Positions 49,398 through 56,965 of a stretch of 56,965 nt of DNA are shown here, one piece after another. The stretch is from assembly GCF_000685965.1 (NCBI RefSeq), contig NZ_JMLE01000030.1, forward strand, positions 1-56,965, in the 5' to 3' direction. The notes under the pieces were generated by a model, which was not told the origin of the DNA, made no database searches, and saw only the letters and a program-made list of their open reading frames with translations. Within the stretch, counting starts at the first letter, position 1, and each line of letters starts with the position of its first letter. Made by a program: the position numbers and the translations under genes. This stretch comes from Arthrobacter sp. UNC362MFTsu5.1. GTDB taxonomy: Bacteria > Actinomycetota > Actinomycetes > Actinomycetales > Micrococcaceae.

Positions 49398-49997
49398 ATG
49401 GAGATTGGGTATGCGCGTGTGTCAGCGGTGAAACAAGATCTGGCCCGGCAACTGGACGCCTTGGCGGCCGCCGGCATCGAAACGGTCTTCTCGGACAAGA
49501 AGTCCGGCGCCACCACCGATCGCGCGGGGCTTCAGGACGCGTTACGTCACGCCAGAGCCGGCGACGTGCTTGTGGTCCACACGTTGGACCGGCTGGGGCG
49601 GACAGTGCGGGACACCCTAAACCTGGTCCACGAACTCAAGGAACGCGGCGTTGGTGTCCGGACGCTGGCTGATCCCCTGCCCATCGACACTTCGAACCCG
49701 AACAGTCCCATGGCGCAACTGGCCGTTGTCATGCTGGCACTCTTCGCAGAGATGGAACGAACCTATGCAGCAGAACGCGCCTCACATGCCCGCGCAGTGG
49801 CATCTGCCAACGGGCGCCGCACTGGACGGCCTTCCGTGATCGATGCCGACAAGCTCGAACACGCCGCCCTGCTGCGAGACAAGGGCTTCTCCATGAAGGA
49901 GATCACCGCCAAGACTGGGCTGAAACGCACCACCTTGTACCGGCACCTGCCACCTCGCTCCCCCTCACCTGACTTGTTGACCACTAATGCCCTTTGA
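49398..49997 (+). CDS. Serine recombinase (resolvase/invertase), 199 aa
   Basis: The catalytic Ser9 is in MEIGYARVSAVKQD, with the conserved VVHTLDRLGRTVRD and MLALFAEMERT motifs. The C-terminal helix-turn-helix is FSMKEITAKTGLKRTTLYRHL. The length is typical of Tn3-type resolvases. The ATG at 49398 begins the family; the upstream frame runs through the dyads. It probably resolves plasmid multimers or recombines the dyad sites in this window. A small membrane gene overlaps its end. Confidence 0.9.
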   Translation: MEIGYARVSAVKQDLARQLDALAAAGIETVFSDKKSGATTDRAGLQDALRHARAGDVLVVHTLDRLGRTVRDTLNLVHELKERGVGVRTLADPLPIDTSNPNSPMAQLAVVMLALFAEMERTYAAERASHARAVASANGRRTGRPSVIDADKLEHAALLRDKGFSMKEITAKTGLKRTTLYRHLPPRSPSPDLLTTNAL

Positions 49998-50175
49998 CAC
50001 GGACACGTTGAGTTTTGTCCTGACCTATGGTGGAACGTTGGTCGTGGCGCTCCTGATGTTCATCGGGCAGCTGACCGCTGTGGGGATTCTTCTGATTCTT
50101 GCTGAGATTACCTGGCTAACTGCTTACCCCATCCAGGCGATCGCGCGGGCATTCAGTAGATCTGACCGGACCTAA
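49987..50175 (+). CDS. Small membrane protein, 62 aa
   Basis: It starts inside the end of the resolvase gene. Two hydrophobic segments (LTYGGTLVVALLMFIGQLT and VGILLILAEITWLTAYPI) make up most of it, followed by a basic tail (ARAFSRSDRT). No ribosome site is obvious, so translation probably depends on coupling. No family is recognised. Confidence 0.5.
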   Translation: MPFDTDTLSFVLTYGGTLVVALLMFIGQLTAVGILLILAEITWLTAYPIQAIARAFSRSDRT

Positions 50176-50233
50176 GCTCGGGAGACCTGCCGGCTCACGC
50201 CGTGGGCCGAGTCAGCCGTGACATGATGCACCT

Positions 50234-50686
50234 ATGACGTTCACTCCCCAGGCGCTACGTGAATGGGCACGAGGCTCCCTCCCCTGCGAAGCCGCCACAG
50301 AACTTCTTCTCCGTGCTTTTAACGGGCGCTTCGCCCAAGCGGGCTGGCCATGGATGCACAGCGATGAGCAAGGCCGGAGCTGGATCGATTTCGAGGCCAT
50401 CCCCGAGAACATAGACGGGCTTTCCGGTGGTGAGCACCGATTCCTGATGATCGCGGCATCCCTTGGAGGCGATGAGCAGGTTGCACTCTCCGACGTTGTA
50501 CCGGGGCTCGACCGGGCGTTGCTGGATCTTGTGCTGGCGGCACTTGCCCATGCTGCAGGCTCCCACCAGGACTCTGTCATCCTCGAAAAGCCTGAAGGCG
50601 TCCTGGGATTTGAGCGGGTCGACACCTTGTATCCGTGGCCGAAAGACGCCCCTGCCCTGCGCGTGATCGACGGCGGCCAGAACTAG
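50234..50686 (+). CDS. Hypothetical plasmid protein, 150 aa
   Basis: A soluble protein with an N-terminal helix (PQALREWARGSLPCEAATELL), an aromatic region (AGWPWMHSDEQGRSWIDF) and a His-containing helix (LVLAALAHAAGSHQDS). It has a SGGEHRFLMIAASL stretch but no Walker motif. No domain is recognised. It precedes the parAB genes, which are in the opposite direction. The 50687-50922 gap shows no gene. Confidence 0.6.
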   Translation: MTFTPQALREWARGSLPCEAATELLLRAFNGRFAQAGWPWMHSDEQGRSWIDFEAIPENIDGLSGGEHRFLMIAASLGGDEQVALSDVVPGLDRALLDLVLAALAHAAGSHQDSVILEKPEGVLGFERVDTLYPWPKDAPALRVIDGGQN

Positions 50687-50922
50687 TTGCTTCCCGGCGC
50701 AGGACAGCGTGGTCTCCACTTCGGCGGGGCGAGCCTGATAAGTCGCGGTGCAGCTAGCAGATCGGCTCTGCCACACGTCCGCCCAGTTCACCCCCATGAC
50801 GAACCTCTGGCAGCGTCACTGATGCACCCAGCCCCTGTCCAGGTTCTACGAATAAACCTGCCCACTGCTTTTCCGTCAGTCCGCAATACCCCAGCGTCGA
50901 TCTATGGACCTAGCGGTGCTGT

Positions 50923-51294
50923 TCAGCTGTCTTTGAGACGTCGGCCGCCGGGAAGTTTTTCTCCCCAGGATGGATACATCTCGCCCTGGTTGTGTTCGGC
51001 TTCGCGGCGCGCGGTTTCTGCTTCGATGGCCTTGGTCACGAAATGGCTCCAGGTGTTGTCTCCTTCGGCGTAGCTGGTCGCCTTGTACGCGGCCCGCGCC
51101 CGGTTGCGGAGGGCAGCGGGGATACTCACCGTCATGTTGGCTGTTTCGGAATCCTTGGGTTCCTCCTTTTTCGGCGCCTCGGGTCGGTGCCCGGGGAGCA
51201 TTCGGGCCAGGGGGGCATCTGTGGAGGGTGCGGCATTGCGTTTCGGAGGCAAGCCAAGTGCGGGCCGGCCGGGTGTTGTTGCTTCGGCGCTCAC
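50923..51294 (-). CDS. Small ParB-like partner of ParA, 123 aa
   Basis: The GTG at 51294 is in GTGA overlap with the parA stop, which decides the start. The N-terminus is Pro/Ala-rich and unstructured. The C-terminal half (NMTVSIPAALRNRARAAYKA ... WSHFVTKAIEAETARREAE) looks like a ribbon-helix-helix DNA-binding domain. Small RHH partners are typical of type Ib partition systems. It probably binds the repeat array at 52.2-52.8 kb as a centromere. Confidence 0.72.
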   Translation of the reverse strand: MSAEATTPGRPALGLPPKRNAAPSTDAPLARMLPGHRPEAPKKEEPKDSETANMTVSIPAALRNRARAAYKATSYAEGDNTWSHFVTKAIEAETARREAEHNQGEMYPSWGEKLPGGRRLKDS

Positions 51295-52205
51295 GCGTTG
51301 ACCTCCTGAGATTCTGCGACAGCGATGCGGCGCGTTACTTCCATAGCAACTGCATGGAGGTCCTCGGCAACGCTGGAAGCCGACTTCGGCCCCGCGTTCC
51401 CGGCTTTCGCTTCCCCGCGGAGGACCTCCCACCATTTCGGTCCTTTGCTAAGTTCCCGTTCCAGTTCGTGGGCCAGCAATCCGCGTTCCCGACACGCCTG
51501 GGCGGTTGCCTCTGCATGCCGAATGGACATCGGAAACAGCACTTCGTCAGTACCAAAATCTGCTGTGAGGTGGTCTCGGGTGACCTTGTGTACCTGCTTA
51601 GAATTCGTACCGGTCCCGACAAGGACGACGCCCAACAGATCCAACGCCGGGTTGAGTCCAACAACGCTGTCCATGCGCGCTGCGACTGCGGCGACGCCCT
51701 TACGACTGGACATGTCGGTCTTGAGCGGCACCAACGCATACCGGGCGGCAGCCACAGCTGCAGCCTGCAACGGCTCGTTCCCTGGAGGACAATCGAGCAG
51801 AACAAGGTCGTACTCACCCGCCACCCTGGCAAGTAGTTTAGCTAGAGCTAGCTGTGCAGCGTCACGGTCCTTCTGGGCCTTGGCTCCAAGGAAAGCGGCA
51901 GCATCATCAAGTTGAGGACCTCCGGCGATGACGTCCAAATTAGGGCGCACGCTCAAGAGCAGATCTGGTTCTCCCCCAAAGCACAGCGAGGCTGCCAGGC
52001 TTCTACCTCCGTCACCTTGATCGGCATAGCCAAGGTCTTCGGCAAGGTTCCCCTGGGGATCAAGGTCCACGAGGAGCACTCGCGACCCGCCCTCGGCAAG
52101 AAGTCCCCCAACGTTTGCAACCAGGCTGGTCTTAAAAACCCCGCCCTTCCCATTTATTACCGCAATAACGCGGCTGAGGGCACCGCGGTCCACATCGAGT
52201 TTCAT
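51291..52205 (-). CDS. parA: ParA-type partition ATPase, 304 aa
   Basis: The Walker A variant is KGGVFKTS (VIAVINGKGGVFKTSLVANV), followed by LLVDLDPQGN (A') and LVLLDCPPGNEPL (Walker B). There is no N-terminal DNA-binding domain, which fits the short type Ib class. The ATG at 52205 follows GGAAGGGG and gives a standard length; a TTG 15 bases upstream is less likely. It moves the plasmid with the small partner encoded downstream. Confidence 0.9.
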   Translation of the reverse strand: MKLDVDRGALSRVIAVINGKGGVFKTSLVANVGGLLAEGGSRVLLVDLDPQGNLAEDLGYADQGDGGRSLAASLCFGGEPDLLLSVRPNLDVIAGGPQLDDAAAFLGAKAQKDRDAAQLALAKLLARVAGEYDLVLLDCPPGNEPLQAAAVAAARYALVPLKTDMSSRKGVAAVAARMDSVVGLNPALDLLGVVLVGTGTNSKQVHKVTRDHLTADFGTDEVLFPMSIRHAEATAQACRERGLLAHELERELSKGPKWWEVLRGEAKAGNAGPKSASSVAEDLHAVAMEVTRRIAVAESQEVNA

Positions 52206-52286
52206 ATGTTCCCCTTCCAAAGTGATTCCAGCGTAACCAGCAACAGTGGCTCTACTTGGGAAGCTGGTTTCCGTGTCTTCACTTTT

Positions 52287-52790
52287 TTCACTTGTGAACC
52301 ATGTGAAACCAGCAGGGTTCGACTGCCAATCCCGTCTTCACTGTTTATCCTTTCTTCACTTGTGAAAATGGCGAACCCAGCAGAACCGGCGAACCCAGCG
52401 GAACCGGCGAACCAAGTGGACCAAGTGAAACCGGCTACCAAAGTGGACCGGGTGAACCCGGCGAACTATGGGAAACCAGCAGGGCTCGACTTGCCAGCCT
52501 GTCCGCCCCGTCTAGGCTTTTTTCACTTGTGAAACCAGCGGACCCTGCGAAACAAGCGAACCATGTGAAACCAGCAGGGCTTGACTTGCCAGCCCGTCTT
52601 CCCCTTCTAGGCTTTTTTCACTTGTGAAACCAGCGGACCATAAACGACGACTGGAGAACCCGCGAGCCGGGTACTCGTTTTGCCGGGGTAGTCGTTTCCC
52701 GCCAAGGGACGTGACCCCAAGGACGTAGGCAGCAACAGTAGTTTCACTTGAGAAGCTGGCTTCCCTGTCTATGCTTTTTTCACTTGCGAA
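52287..52790. repeat. Iteron/centromere-like repeat array
   Basis: TTCACTTGNGAA occurs at 52287, 52355, 52522, 52617, 52743 and 52779. Longer units recur: CATGTGAAACCAGCAGGG, CTTTTTTCACTTGTGAAACC, and GACCATAAACGACGACTGG against GAACCATAGACGACAACTGG. Short GCGAACC-type units tandemly fill 52371-52470. The array lies between parA and rep. It is a strong candidate for the partition centromere, the replication origin, or both. The plus-strand open frame across it is repeat-driven and not a gene. Confidence 0.75.
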
Positions 52791-52823
52791 ACCCGCGAAC
52801 CATAGACGACAACTGGGTATCGT

Positions 52824-54692
52824 CTACGCTGCCAGCCACAACGCCGCGTCATCGGGTGGCATCCAATGTTCTTCACGCTCGGGATCGTAAAGGTCACCTT
52901 CGTTTACTTGGCCGTCCGAAAATCGATCCAAGTAAGCGTGCCAGGCAGCACGTTCCCGCCGGTTGCGGCTTATCTGGGCTTGGTAGTCCTCCATTACGCC
53001 CAGCCGTTCCGCGAGGGCGCGAAGATTAGCTGTGGCGGTGATCTTCCAGTGCCGGCCGTCCCGGTGGATCATGCCAAACCCTTTCATTGCGATGAGGGCC
53101 TTCTCAACGGTTGTGCGGCTGATTCCGGTGCTTCGTATGAGTTCTGCGGTAGTGGGGGAGTGGCGGCCGCGCTCGATTGTCTCGTAGACAAGGGCTGCTG
53201 CGTCGCCGAGGGCACGGAACACGGGCCGTATGGAGTGAATTTTGCCTTTTCGCCAGCTGAGTTCACGGGCCAGTTGTTGATACTGCTCGGGTAGCTGAAT
53301 GAGATATACATCTGCTGCTTTGTGGCGAGCGTCAGCGACTTTGGTGAGGATGCCATCTGAGGCTTGAACCAAGGCGGGCAGGAGCCTCGCAATCGTGACG
53401 TGATGCTTTCCCATAGCTGCGGCCAGAGTGCGGCATCCAATGTCCAGAAGATCAGTTTCCTTCGTCCTCATGTAGGCGAGGAGCGCGCGGATGAGGAAGC
53501 GGAGGCTGAGGCCTTCGCGGCCGCGTTCTCTGAGTCTGTGGTCGAGTACCGCGTAGAGCACATTTTCCAGGTCGTTCACGAGTTGGTGAATTGAAGCTGT
53601 GCTGCGGTTGGATGCCCCCCCTGTGGGTTTTGTGGGGCTTGTGTTGTTAATAAGTGCATCTTTTCCCCTTCCTTCGCGGGGTTCAGTTTTTGTCCAAGCT
53701 TCGGCGTTGGCCCATTCCTGCTTGATGAGTCGATTTTGCTTCGCAGTCGTGCCGTAGAGGGCGGCGAGGCCGGGGAACTGGCCGTTCAGTTCGTTCTCTA
53801 CCTGGGCGAGGGTCCAGCCGCAGGCGTTGAAGTGGTTGAGAACGGCCATGCGGGCCTCAGAGGGGCTTTTGTAACGTGTTGTGTCGTAGAGGCCGGTGCG
53901 AGCGGTTCGGCGCAGCGCGCTCTCGCTGCCACTATGCAGCCGCAGCAGATGGTGGGCCGCTGTGCGCTGTGCCGCAGCTGTTTTGGCCCGATGCGATTTC
54001 AGGGCACGGTTGCGGGCCAGTTCAGGCCCTAGCGCGGTCCGGAGGGCCGCGATAGCTGCAGGTGCGTTTCTACGCCGCAGGACGTCGTATGCCTGGGACA
54101 GGGGGGTGATGAGTACCTGGTGGCCACCGGTTTTGTGAGCCGAGCCAGGGACGCGGATACATCCGTCGGTGACGTTCTGGTGCGGGCTTGGATCCAAGCT
54201 CGCTGCTGTCAGGGCCAACGCTTCTACAAGTTCGCGCGCCTCGGCCGCATCTAGGCGTTGCCGGAGCGGGATGTACAGGTGCCGACCGCCGCTGGGGGAG
54301 AAGTCCTCCACAAAGACGACACCACAGGTGGTAAGCATGGTGCGCAGGCGTTCTGCGTCTGCGTCAACGACTGCTTTGACGGCTTTCGACGTGTCCAGGT
54401 CGAGGCAGAGTGTGGCAACGCTGCCATCTGGCCCGTGGACCATGACAGCTGCCGGACGCGCCGGCAGCGCAGCAGTGATGTTGGCTACAGCTTTGGGTCG
54501 GGGGTACTGGAAACGGTCACCTATCCACCGGCCAAGACGGTATGACGCATGGCCTGCGATAAGTGGAGCAAGGACCCAGGCGTCAGCAGGGGCGACTTGG
54601 CAGCCGACACTGCTGTTGGGGTGCGTTGACGCGGATGCCAAAAGCGGTACGATAGGACCAGTTCCTTCCTCGGGGGGTACGACAAGATCCAC
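52824..54692 (-). CDS. Primase-like plasmid replication protein, 622 aa
   Basis: The N-terminal part resembles an archaeo-eukaryotic-type primase-polymerase: Asp98 and Asp100 (ATLCLDLDTSK), SPSGGRH at 132-138, and RVPGSAHKTGGHQ at 181-191. The middle is helical with a PriCT-like feel. The C-terminal half has winged-helix stretches (HSPTTAELIRSTGISRTTVE). It probably starts plasmid replication at the adjacent repeats. The GTG at 54692 has no good ribosome site, and the leader is covered by a candidate antisense RNA. Confidence 0.75.
   Translation of the reverse strand: MDLVVPPEEGTGPIVPLLASASTHPNSSVGCQVAPADAWVLAPLIAGHASYRLGRWIGDRFQYPRPKAVANITAALPARPAAVMVHGPDGSVATLCLDLDTSKAVKAVVDADAERLRTMLTTCGVVFVEDFSPSGGRHLYIPLRQRLDAAEARELVEALALTAASLDPSPHQNVTDGCIRVPGSAHKTGGHQVLITPLSQAYDVLRRRNAPAAIAALRTALGPELARNRALKSHRAKTAAAQRTAAHHLLRLHSGSESALRRTARTGLYDTTRYKSPSEARMAVLNHFNACGWTLAQVENELNGQFPGLAALYGTTAKQNRLIKQEWANAEAWTKTEPREGRGKDALINNTSPTKPTGGASNRSTASIHQLVNDLENVLYAVLDHRLRERGREGLSLRFLIRALLAYMRTKETDLLDIGCRTLAAAMGKHHVTIARLLPALVQASDGILTKVADARHKAADVYLIQLPEQYQQLARELSWRKGKIHSIRPVFRALGDAAALVYETIERGRHSPTTAELIRSTGISRTTVEKALIAMKGFGMIHRDGRHWKITATANLRALAERLGVMEDYQAQISRNRRERAAWHAYLDRFSDGQVNEGDLYDPEREEHWMPPDDAALWLAA
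54626..54653 (+). promoter_or_regulatory. Promoter of a candidate antisense RNA
   Basis: TTGACG at 54626-54631 and TACGAT at 54648-54653 are 16 bases apart and point right, against rep. It lies inside the rep 5' coding region. Transcription would start near 54660 and run across the rep start codon and leader. Confidence 0.55.
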
Positions 54693-54797
54693 CCACTGGG
54701 TGGGTGTTGGATAAAGTTCAGATCGTGGTCCGCCAAGATTTCGGATCTGAACTACATACGCTTTGAAGGCCCGCCTTAGTGCGGGCCTTCAGTTTTT
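54660..54797 (+). ncRNA. Candidate antisense RNA against the rep leader
   Basis: A promoter-like pair at 54626-54653 and an intrinsic terminator at 54765-54797 define an RNA of about 140 bases complementary to the rep start codon (54692) and leader. It would fold into ACCCAC/GTGGGT near 54691-54706, AGTTCAGATC (54715-54724) with GATCTGAACT (54744-54753), and the terminator stem. Countertranscript RNAs of this kind limit plasmid copy number by blocking rep translation. The 5' end is a prediction. Confidence 0.5.
54765..54797 (+). terminator. Intrinsic terminator facing right
   Basis: GAAGGCCCGC at 54765-54774 pairs perfectly with GCGGGCCTTC at 54781-54790 and is followed by AGTTTTT. The T-run is on the plus strand only. 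No protein gene on the plus strand ends here, which is why an antisense transcript is suspected. Confidence 0.8.
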
Positions 54798-54999
54798 AAC
54801 TGGCCTTTGCGATAGGCAAAGCCTCCTGGCCGTCTAGGGCATCAAGATCAATGGTCTTTAGGTGGTCATGCAGCAGCCGCGCAAGAAGTTCGGAGCGGCT
54901 TTCGGACGTGATCTCAACAACCCTGTTGAGCTTTTCGGCGTCCGCCCGCGGAATCTTAGATGTGACGGTCTGACGATCGCCTTTATGCATCCGTGCCAT
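54796..54999 (-). CDS. Small RHH/CopG-like regulator, 67 aa
   Basis: AGGAGGA precedes the ATG at 54999. The protein reads DRQTVTSKIPRADAEKLNRVVEITSESRSELLARLLHDHLK, a ribbon-helix-helix pattern (strand, then two helices). It lies just upstream of rep in the same direction and could repress the rep promoter as CopG does. No N-terminal extension is needed, so the longer frame is rejected. Confidence 0.7.
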   Translation of the reverse strand: MARMHKGDRQTVTSKIPRADAEKLNRVVEITSESRSELLARLLHDHLKTIDLDALDGQEALPIAKAS

Positions 55000-55082
55000 G
55001 GGTCCTCCTAGTTCGGGGTACTGAGCACTAGCCAATAGCAATCCGATTGCCTTAAGTGGGACGCTGTTACCCCGGCGTGTCG

Positions 55083-55406
55083 TTATGAGCCTTGTATGTA
55101 GGAAGCGTTTTTCTCGACCGCTTCCGCCAAGACGTTGGGCTTGATCTTAAAGACAACATGATGGCCCTGGCGCGGCGGTTTCACACTGGCTTTTACAGCC
55201 TTCAGCTCTTCCAACTGTTCCAAGTGTCGTTGAACTGTTTGGTAGCGGGTACCGATAGCGGCCGCTATTTCACCGGACGTTGCCCCGTCCGGGTGTTGCG
55301 AGAGGAAGCGCAGGATTTCTGCCCGCAGCTGGGGAATGCCAAGGATTTCGGTCAACGTCGAGAGCTTCTTTGGCATCGGTGAGCTGGGACTGACATAGCG
55401 CGGCAT
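55083..55406 (-). CDS. Winged-helix transcription regulator, 107 aa
   Basis: The helix-turn-helix is clear (LRAEILRFLSQHPDGATSGE, IAAAIGTRYQTVQRHLEQLE), followed by a wing (VKPPRQGHHVVFKI). There are no Cys ligands, so metal sensing is unlikely. The ATG at 55406 has AGGAGG directly adjacent, which is closer than usual; 55376 is an alternative start. Two palindromic sites lie 36-86 bases upstream, probably its own operators, in the divergent region before the transfer-like operon. Confidence 0.72.
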   Translation of the reverse strand: MPRYVSPSSPMPKKLSTLTEILGIPQLRAEILRFLSQHPDGATSGEIAAAIGTRYQTVQRHLEQLEELKAVKASVKPPRQGHHVVFKIKPNVLAEAVEKNASYIQGS

Positions 55407-55441
55407 CCTCCTATTTTGTCTTACCTACCCTCCCGATCATG

Positions 55442-55492
55442 CTAGTGCATTTAATGCACTAGCAGCTACAACTAATGCATTAAATGCACTAG
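55442..55492. promoter_or_regulatory. Two palindromic operators
   Basis: CTAGTGCATT and AATGCACTAG flank a single T at 55442-55462, a perfect palindrome. A second copy at 55472-55492 differs at one arm position and has A at the centre. The two are 30 bases apart centre to centre, about three helical turns. They lie between the divergent winged-helix gene and the rightward operon. The 55493-55651 stretch beyond them holds no gene I can support. Confidence 0.75.
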
Positions 55493-55651
55493 ACTTGGTC
55501 TTAGAAGGTGCGCGTTAGCCATAGGAAAGGGGCAGGCGACCTAGTGAGCGCAGTGATGTTTTGGAGTTAGTTCCGTCTCAAAGAGCTCTTTTGACAAGCG
55601 TTTTGCTCTGAATTTGTGGAGAATGGCGGGCTGTGTCCACTCGGTGGAGAA

Positions 55652-55861
55652 ATGTCTGCGGGTGCTGGTAGTTGTGGAAACGATGTCTTTTTTGGGGGAG
55701 TGCAGGCAGTGACCGACTTGTTGGCATTCGGCACACCGTGGCCGATGCACGGAGAGCTTCGTGAGCGTGCATCCCAAGAACTTGAAGCCTTCTATTTCGG
55801 GGTTGTTGCCCTGCGGCGCCAAGAGTCCTGGGTACGCAAGCGGGACGGGGGACTTTCCTAA
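55652..55861 (+). CDS. Small protein coupled to the CHAP hydrolase, 69 aa
   Basis: The stop shares a base with the next start (TAATG), which supports translation. The start is uncertain: ATG 55652 (preceded by GGTGGAG), GTG 55697 or GTG 55709. The common part reads DLLAFGTPWPMHGELRERAS and ends ALRRQESWVRKRDGGLS. It is helical and basic at the C-terminus, with no membrane segment. No family is recognised. Confidence 0.5.
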   Translation: MSAGAGSCGNDVFFGGVQAVTDLLAFGTPWPMHGELRERASQELEAFYFGVVALRRQESWVRKRDGGLS

Positions 55862-56940
55862 TGCAGCGCAAGTCGCTTGGCGTAGTAGCAGTCATTGCCA
55901 TCCCCGGTCTCTTCTTTGGCCTGATCTTCACCATGCTCCTGCTACTCGCCCCCGCGAAGCCTGCTGCCGCCACCTGCGGTCCGGCCGTCTCTGTTGCTAT
56001 CGACGGCGATACCAAGGTCGAGGGTTACACCGAAGAGCAGTTGAAAAACGCCGCGGCGATCATGGGTGCCGGTAACGCACTGAACCTGTCCGTGAAGGGA
56101 CAGATGATCAGCGTCATGGTGTCCCTCGGGGAGTCGGGCCTGCGCGTTCTGGACTACGGCGACGGACCGGGCCCGGACTCCCGTGGGTTGTTCCAGCAGC
56201 GCGACAACGGTGCGTGGGGCTCCTATGCAGACCGTATGGACCCAACCACCAGCGCCACGAACTTCATCAAAGCCCTGCAGAAGGTCGAAGGCTGGGAACT
56301 CCTGGAACCGACCCTCGCCGGGAACAAGGTCCAGCGCAATGCCGACCCGTACCACTACCAGCAGTACTGGCCCGAGGCCGTCAAGCTCGTCCAGGCCCTC
56401 TCGGACGGGAAGTTCACCCTCGAAGGCAGCGACTGCGCCATCCCGGGCCAGTCCGGTGCCGGGGATGACTACCCCTGGAAAAACTCTCCAACCTGGATGC
56501 AGGTCGGCGCCAGCACAGCCGCCGCATCCCCGCTGGGCATGTTCTACCGCGAATGCGTGGACTTCGCCCTGTGGCGGGTGAACCAGCAAATGGGGTCCAC
56601 CGGCGAACCATTCAAGTTCCTCAACGGCACCTTCCGCCCCGACGGGCAGGCCCTGGGCTCGGCCCTGACGTGGAAGGCCGGCTGGGACGCCAAAGGCTGG
56701 CCCACCGGTTCTGTCCCTCGTGTCGGGGCGGTCGTCTGGTACGCGCCCGGCGCCGGGGGAGCGGACCCAAAGTACGGCCACGTCGCCGTGGTCAAGGAAG
56801 TCAACGACGACGGGACCTACGTCGAAGAGGGCTACAACGGCAACCCGCCCCCGGATGACCACAACTACTACACCCGGACCGTCAGCAGCGATGTCCCTTC
56901 TGCCTTCCTGTACCTGCCCACCCAAGAGGAGAAAAAGTGA
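55861..56940 (+). CDS. Secreted lysozyme-like/CHAP peptidoglycan hydrolase, 359 aa
   Basis: A signal or anchor (VVAVIAIPGLFFGLIFTMLL) ends near residue 37. The lysozyme-like part (about 55-185) has SLGESGLRVLDYG and SRGLFQQRDNGAWGSY. The C-terminal CHAP domain has Cys in YRECVDFALWRV and His in YGHVAVVKEV as catalytic residues. Such proteins open the cell wall for conjugation machinery in Gram-positive plasmids. It is translationally coupled on both sides (TAATG before, GTGA after). Confidence 0.85.
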   Translation: MQRKSLGVVAVIAIPGLFFGLIFTMLLLLAPAKPAAATCGPAVSVAIDGDTKVEGYTEEQLKNAAAIMGAGNALNLSVKGQMISVMVSLGESGLRVLDYGDGPGPDSRGLFQQRDNGAWGSYADRMDPTTSATNFIKALQKVEGWELLEPTLAGNKVQRNADPYHYQQYWPEAVKLVQALSDGKFTLEGSDCAIPGQSGAGDDYPWKNSPTWMQVGASTAAASPLGMFYRECVDFALWRVNQQMGSTGEPFKFLNGTFRPDGQALGSALTWKAGWDAKGWPTGSVPRVGAVVWYAPGAGGADPKYGHVAVVKEVNDDGTYVEEGYNGNPPPDDHNYYTRTVSSDVPSAFLYLPTQEEKK

Positions 56941-56965
56941 AAAAGCCCCTGGCCCTCATCGCAGT
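56937..56965 (+). CDS. Start of a further exported protein, cut by the window end
   Basis: The GTG at 56937 is in GTGA overlap with the previous stop. Only nine codons are visible (MKKPLALIA), which look like the beginning of a signal peptide. It probably continues the transfer-type operon. Confidence 0.5.

Noticed and set aside
51912..52532. 206-aa plus-strand frame with repeated NPAEPA
   Set aside because: It runs antisense through the parA start and then through the repeat array; the repeats explain the protein pattern.
1..56965. CRISPR array or tRNA/rRNA genes
   Set aside because: I saw no evenly spaced identical repeats with unique spacers; the array at 52.3-52.8 kb has irregular spacing. 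No cloverleaf or rRNA sequence was recognised by eye.

Overview
The window looks like part of a large low-copy plasmid from a high-GC Gram-positive actinobacterium, most likely Micrococcaceae (Arthrobacter or a relative). The host call is inference. It rests on high GC outside two accessory patches, frequent GTG starts and ATGA/GTGA stop-start overlaps, an actinobacterial-type LexA box, and actinobacterial versions of CopC/CopD, DUF3105, CmtR and MerR-system proteins. The plasmid call rests on ParA plus a small ParB-like partner, an iteron array, a primase-like Rep with a candidate antisense RNA, a resolvase with dyad sites, and a secreted lysozyme/CHAP hydrolase of the kind found at the edge of conjugation clusters.

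Layout. 0-2.4 kb: small plasmid genes, two paralogous one-helix proteins, and a two-gene operon behind a LexA-like box. 2.4-6.9 kb: a Tn554-like three-gene transposase set (tnpA-tnpB-tnpC). 7.1-19.6 kb: a copper block with an exported small protein, a Cys-rich copper storage protein, a DUF305 protein, YHS, SHOCT, a CopA-type ATPase, DUF3105, a BlaI/CopY repressor with an M56 protease, CopC-CopD, CcdA and an F510_1955-like lipoprotein. Two CCTAA-N5-TTAGG operators tie the repressor to both arms. 19.6-26.1 kb: an accessory, defence-island-like patch (DUF6414 plus AAA+ ATPase, DUF2971, unknowns). 26.1-27.1 kb: a GIY-YIG gene and an orphan Tn402/Tn5053-type transposon end. 27.3-36.7 kb: YcnI, CopC, a DsbA-like protein, three CDF transporters under two Cys-containing ArsR/CmtR-type repressors, an Nramp transporter with an MntR-type regulator, and small Cys proteins. 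37.0-45.7 kb: a mercury regulon with merR, merA, merB, a second flavin disulfide oxidoreductase, two MerF-like transporters, two membrane thioredoxins, a CcdA and a DUF305-DUF3105 pair, with five copies of the MerR-type dyad. 45.9-48.8 kb: an M23 peptidase and a CopD/CtaG fusion. 49-55.5 kb: the plasmid backbone (resolvase, parAB, iterons, rep, regulators). 55.6 kb to the end: the start of a probable transfer operon.

How it works together. Copper is probably handled by export (CopA), periplasmic or surface capture (CopC, YcnI, Met/Cys-rich small proteins) and storage (Csp). Mercury is taken in by MerF-like proteins, organomercury is cleaved by MerB and Hg(II) is reduced by MerA, with CcdA/thioredoxins as a likely extracytoplasmic thiol relay. 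The cation block adds CDF efflux. Repeated resolvase-like dyads sit at several block boundaries, so the resistance region may have been assembled, or may still be rearranged, by site-specific recombination.
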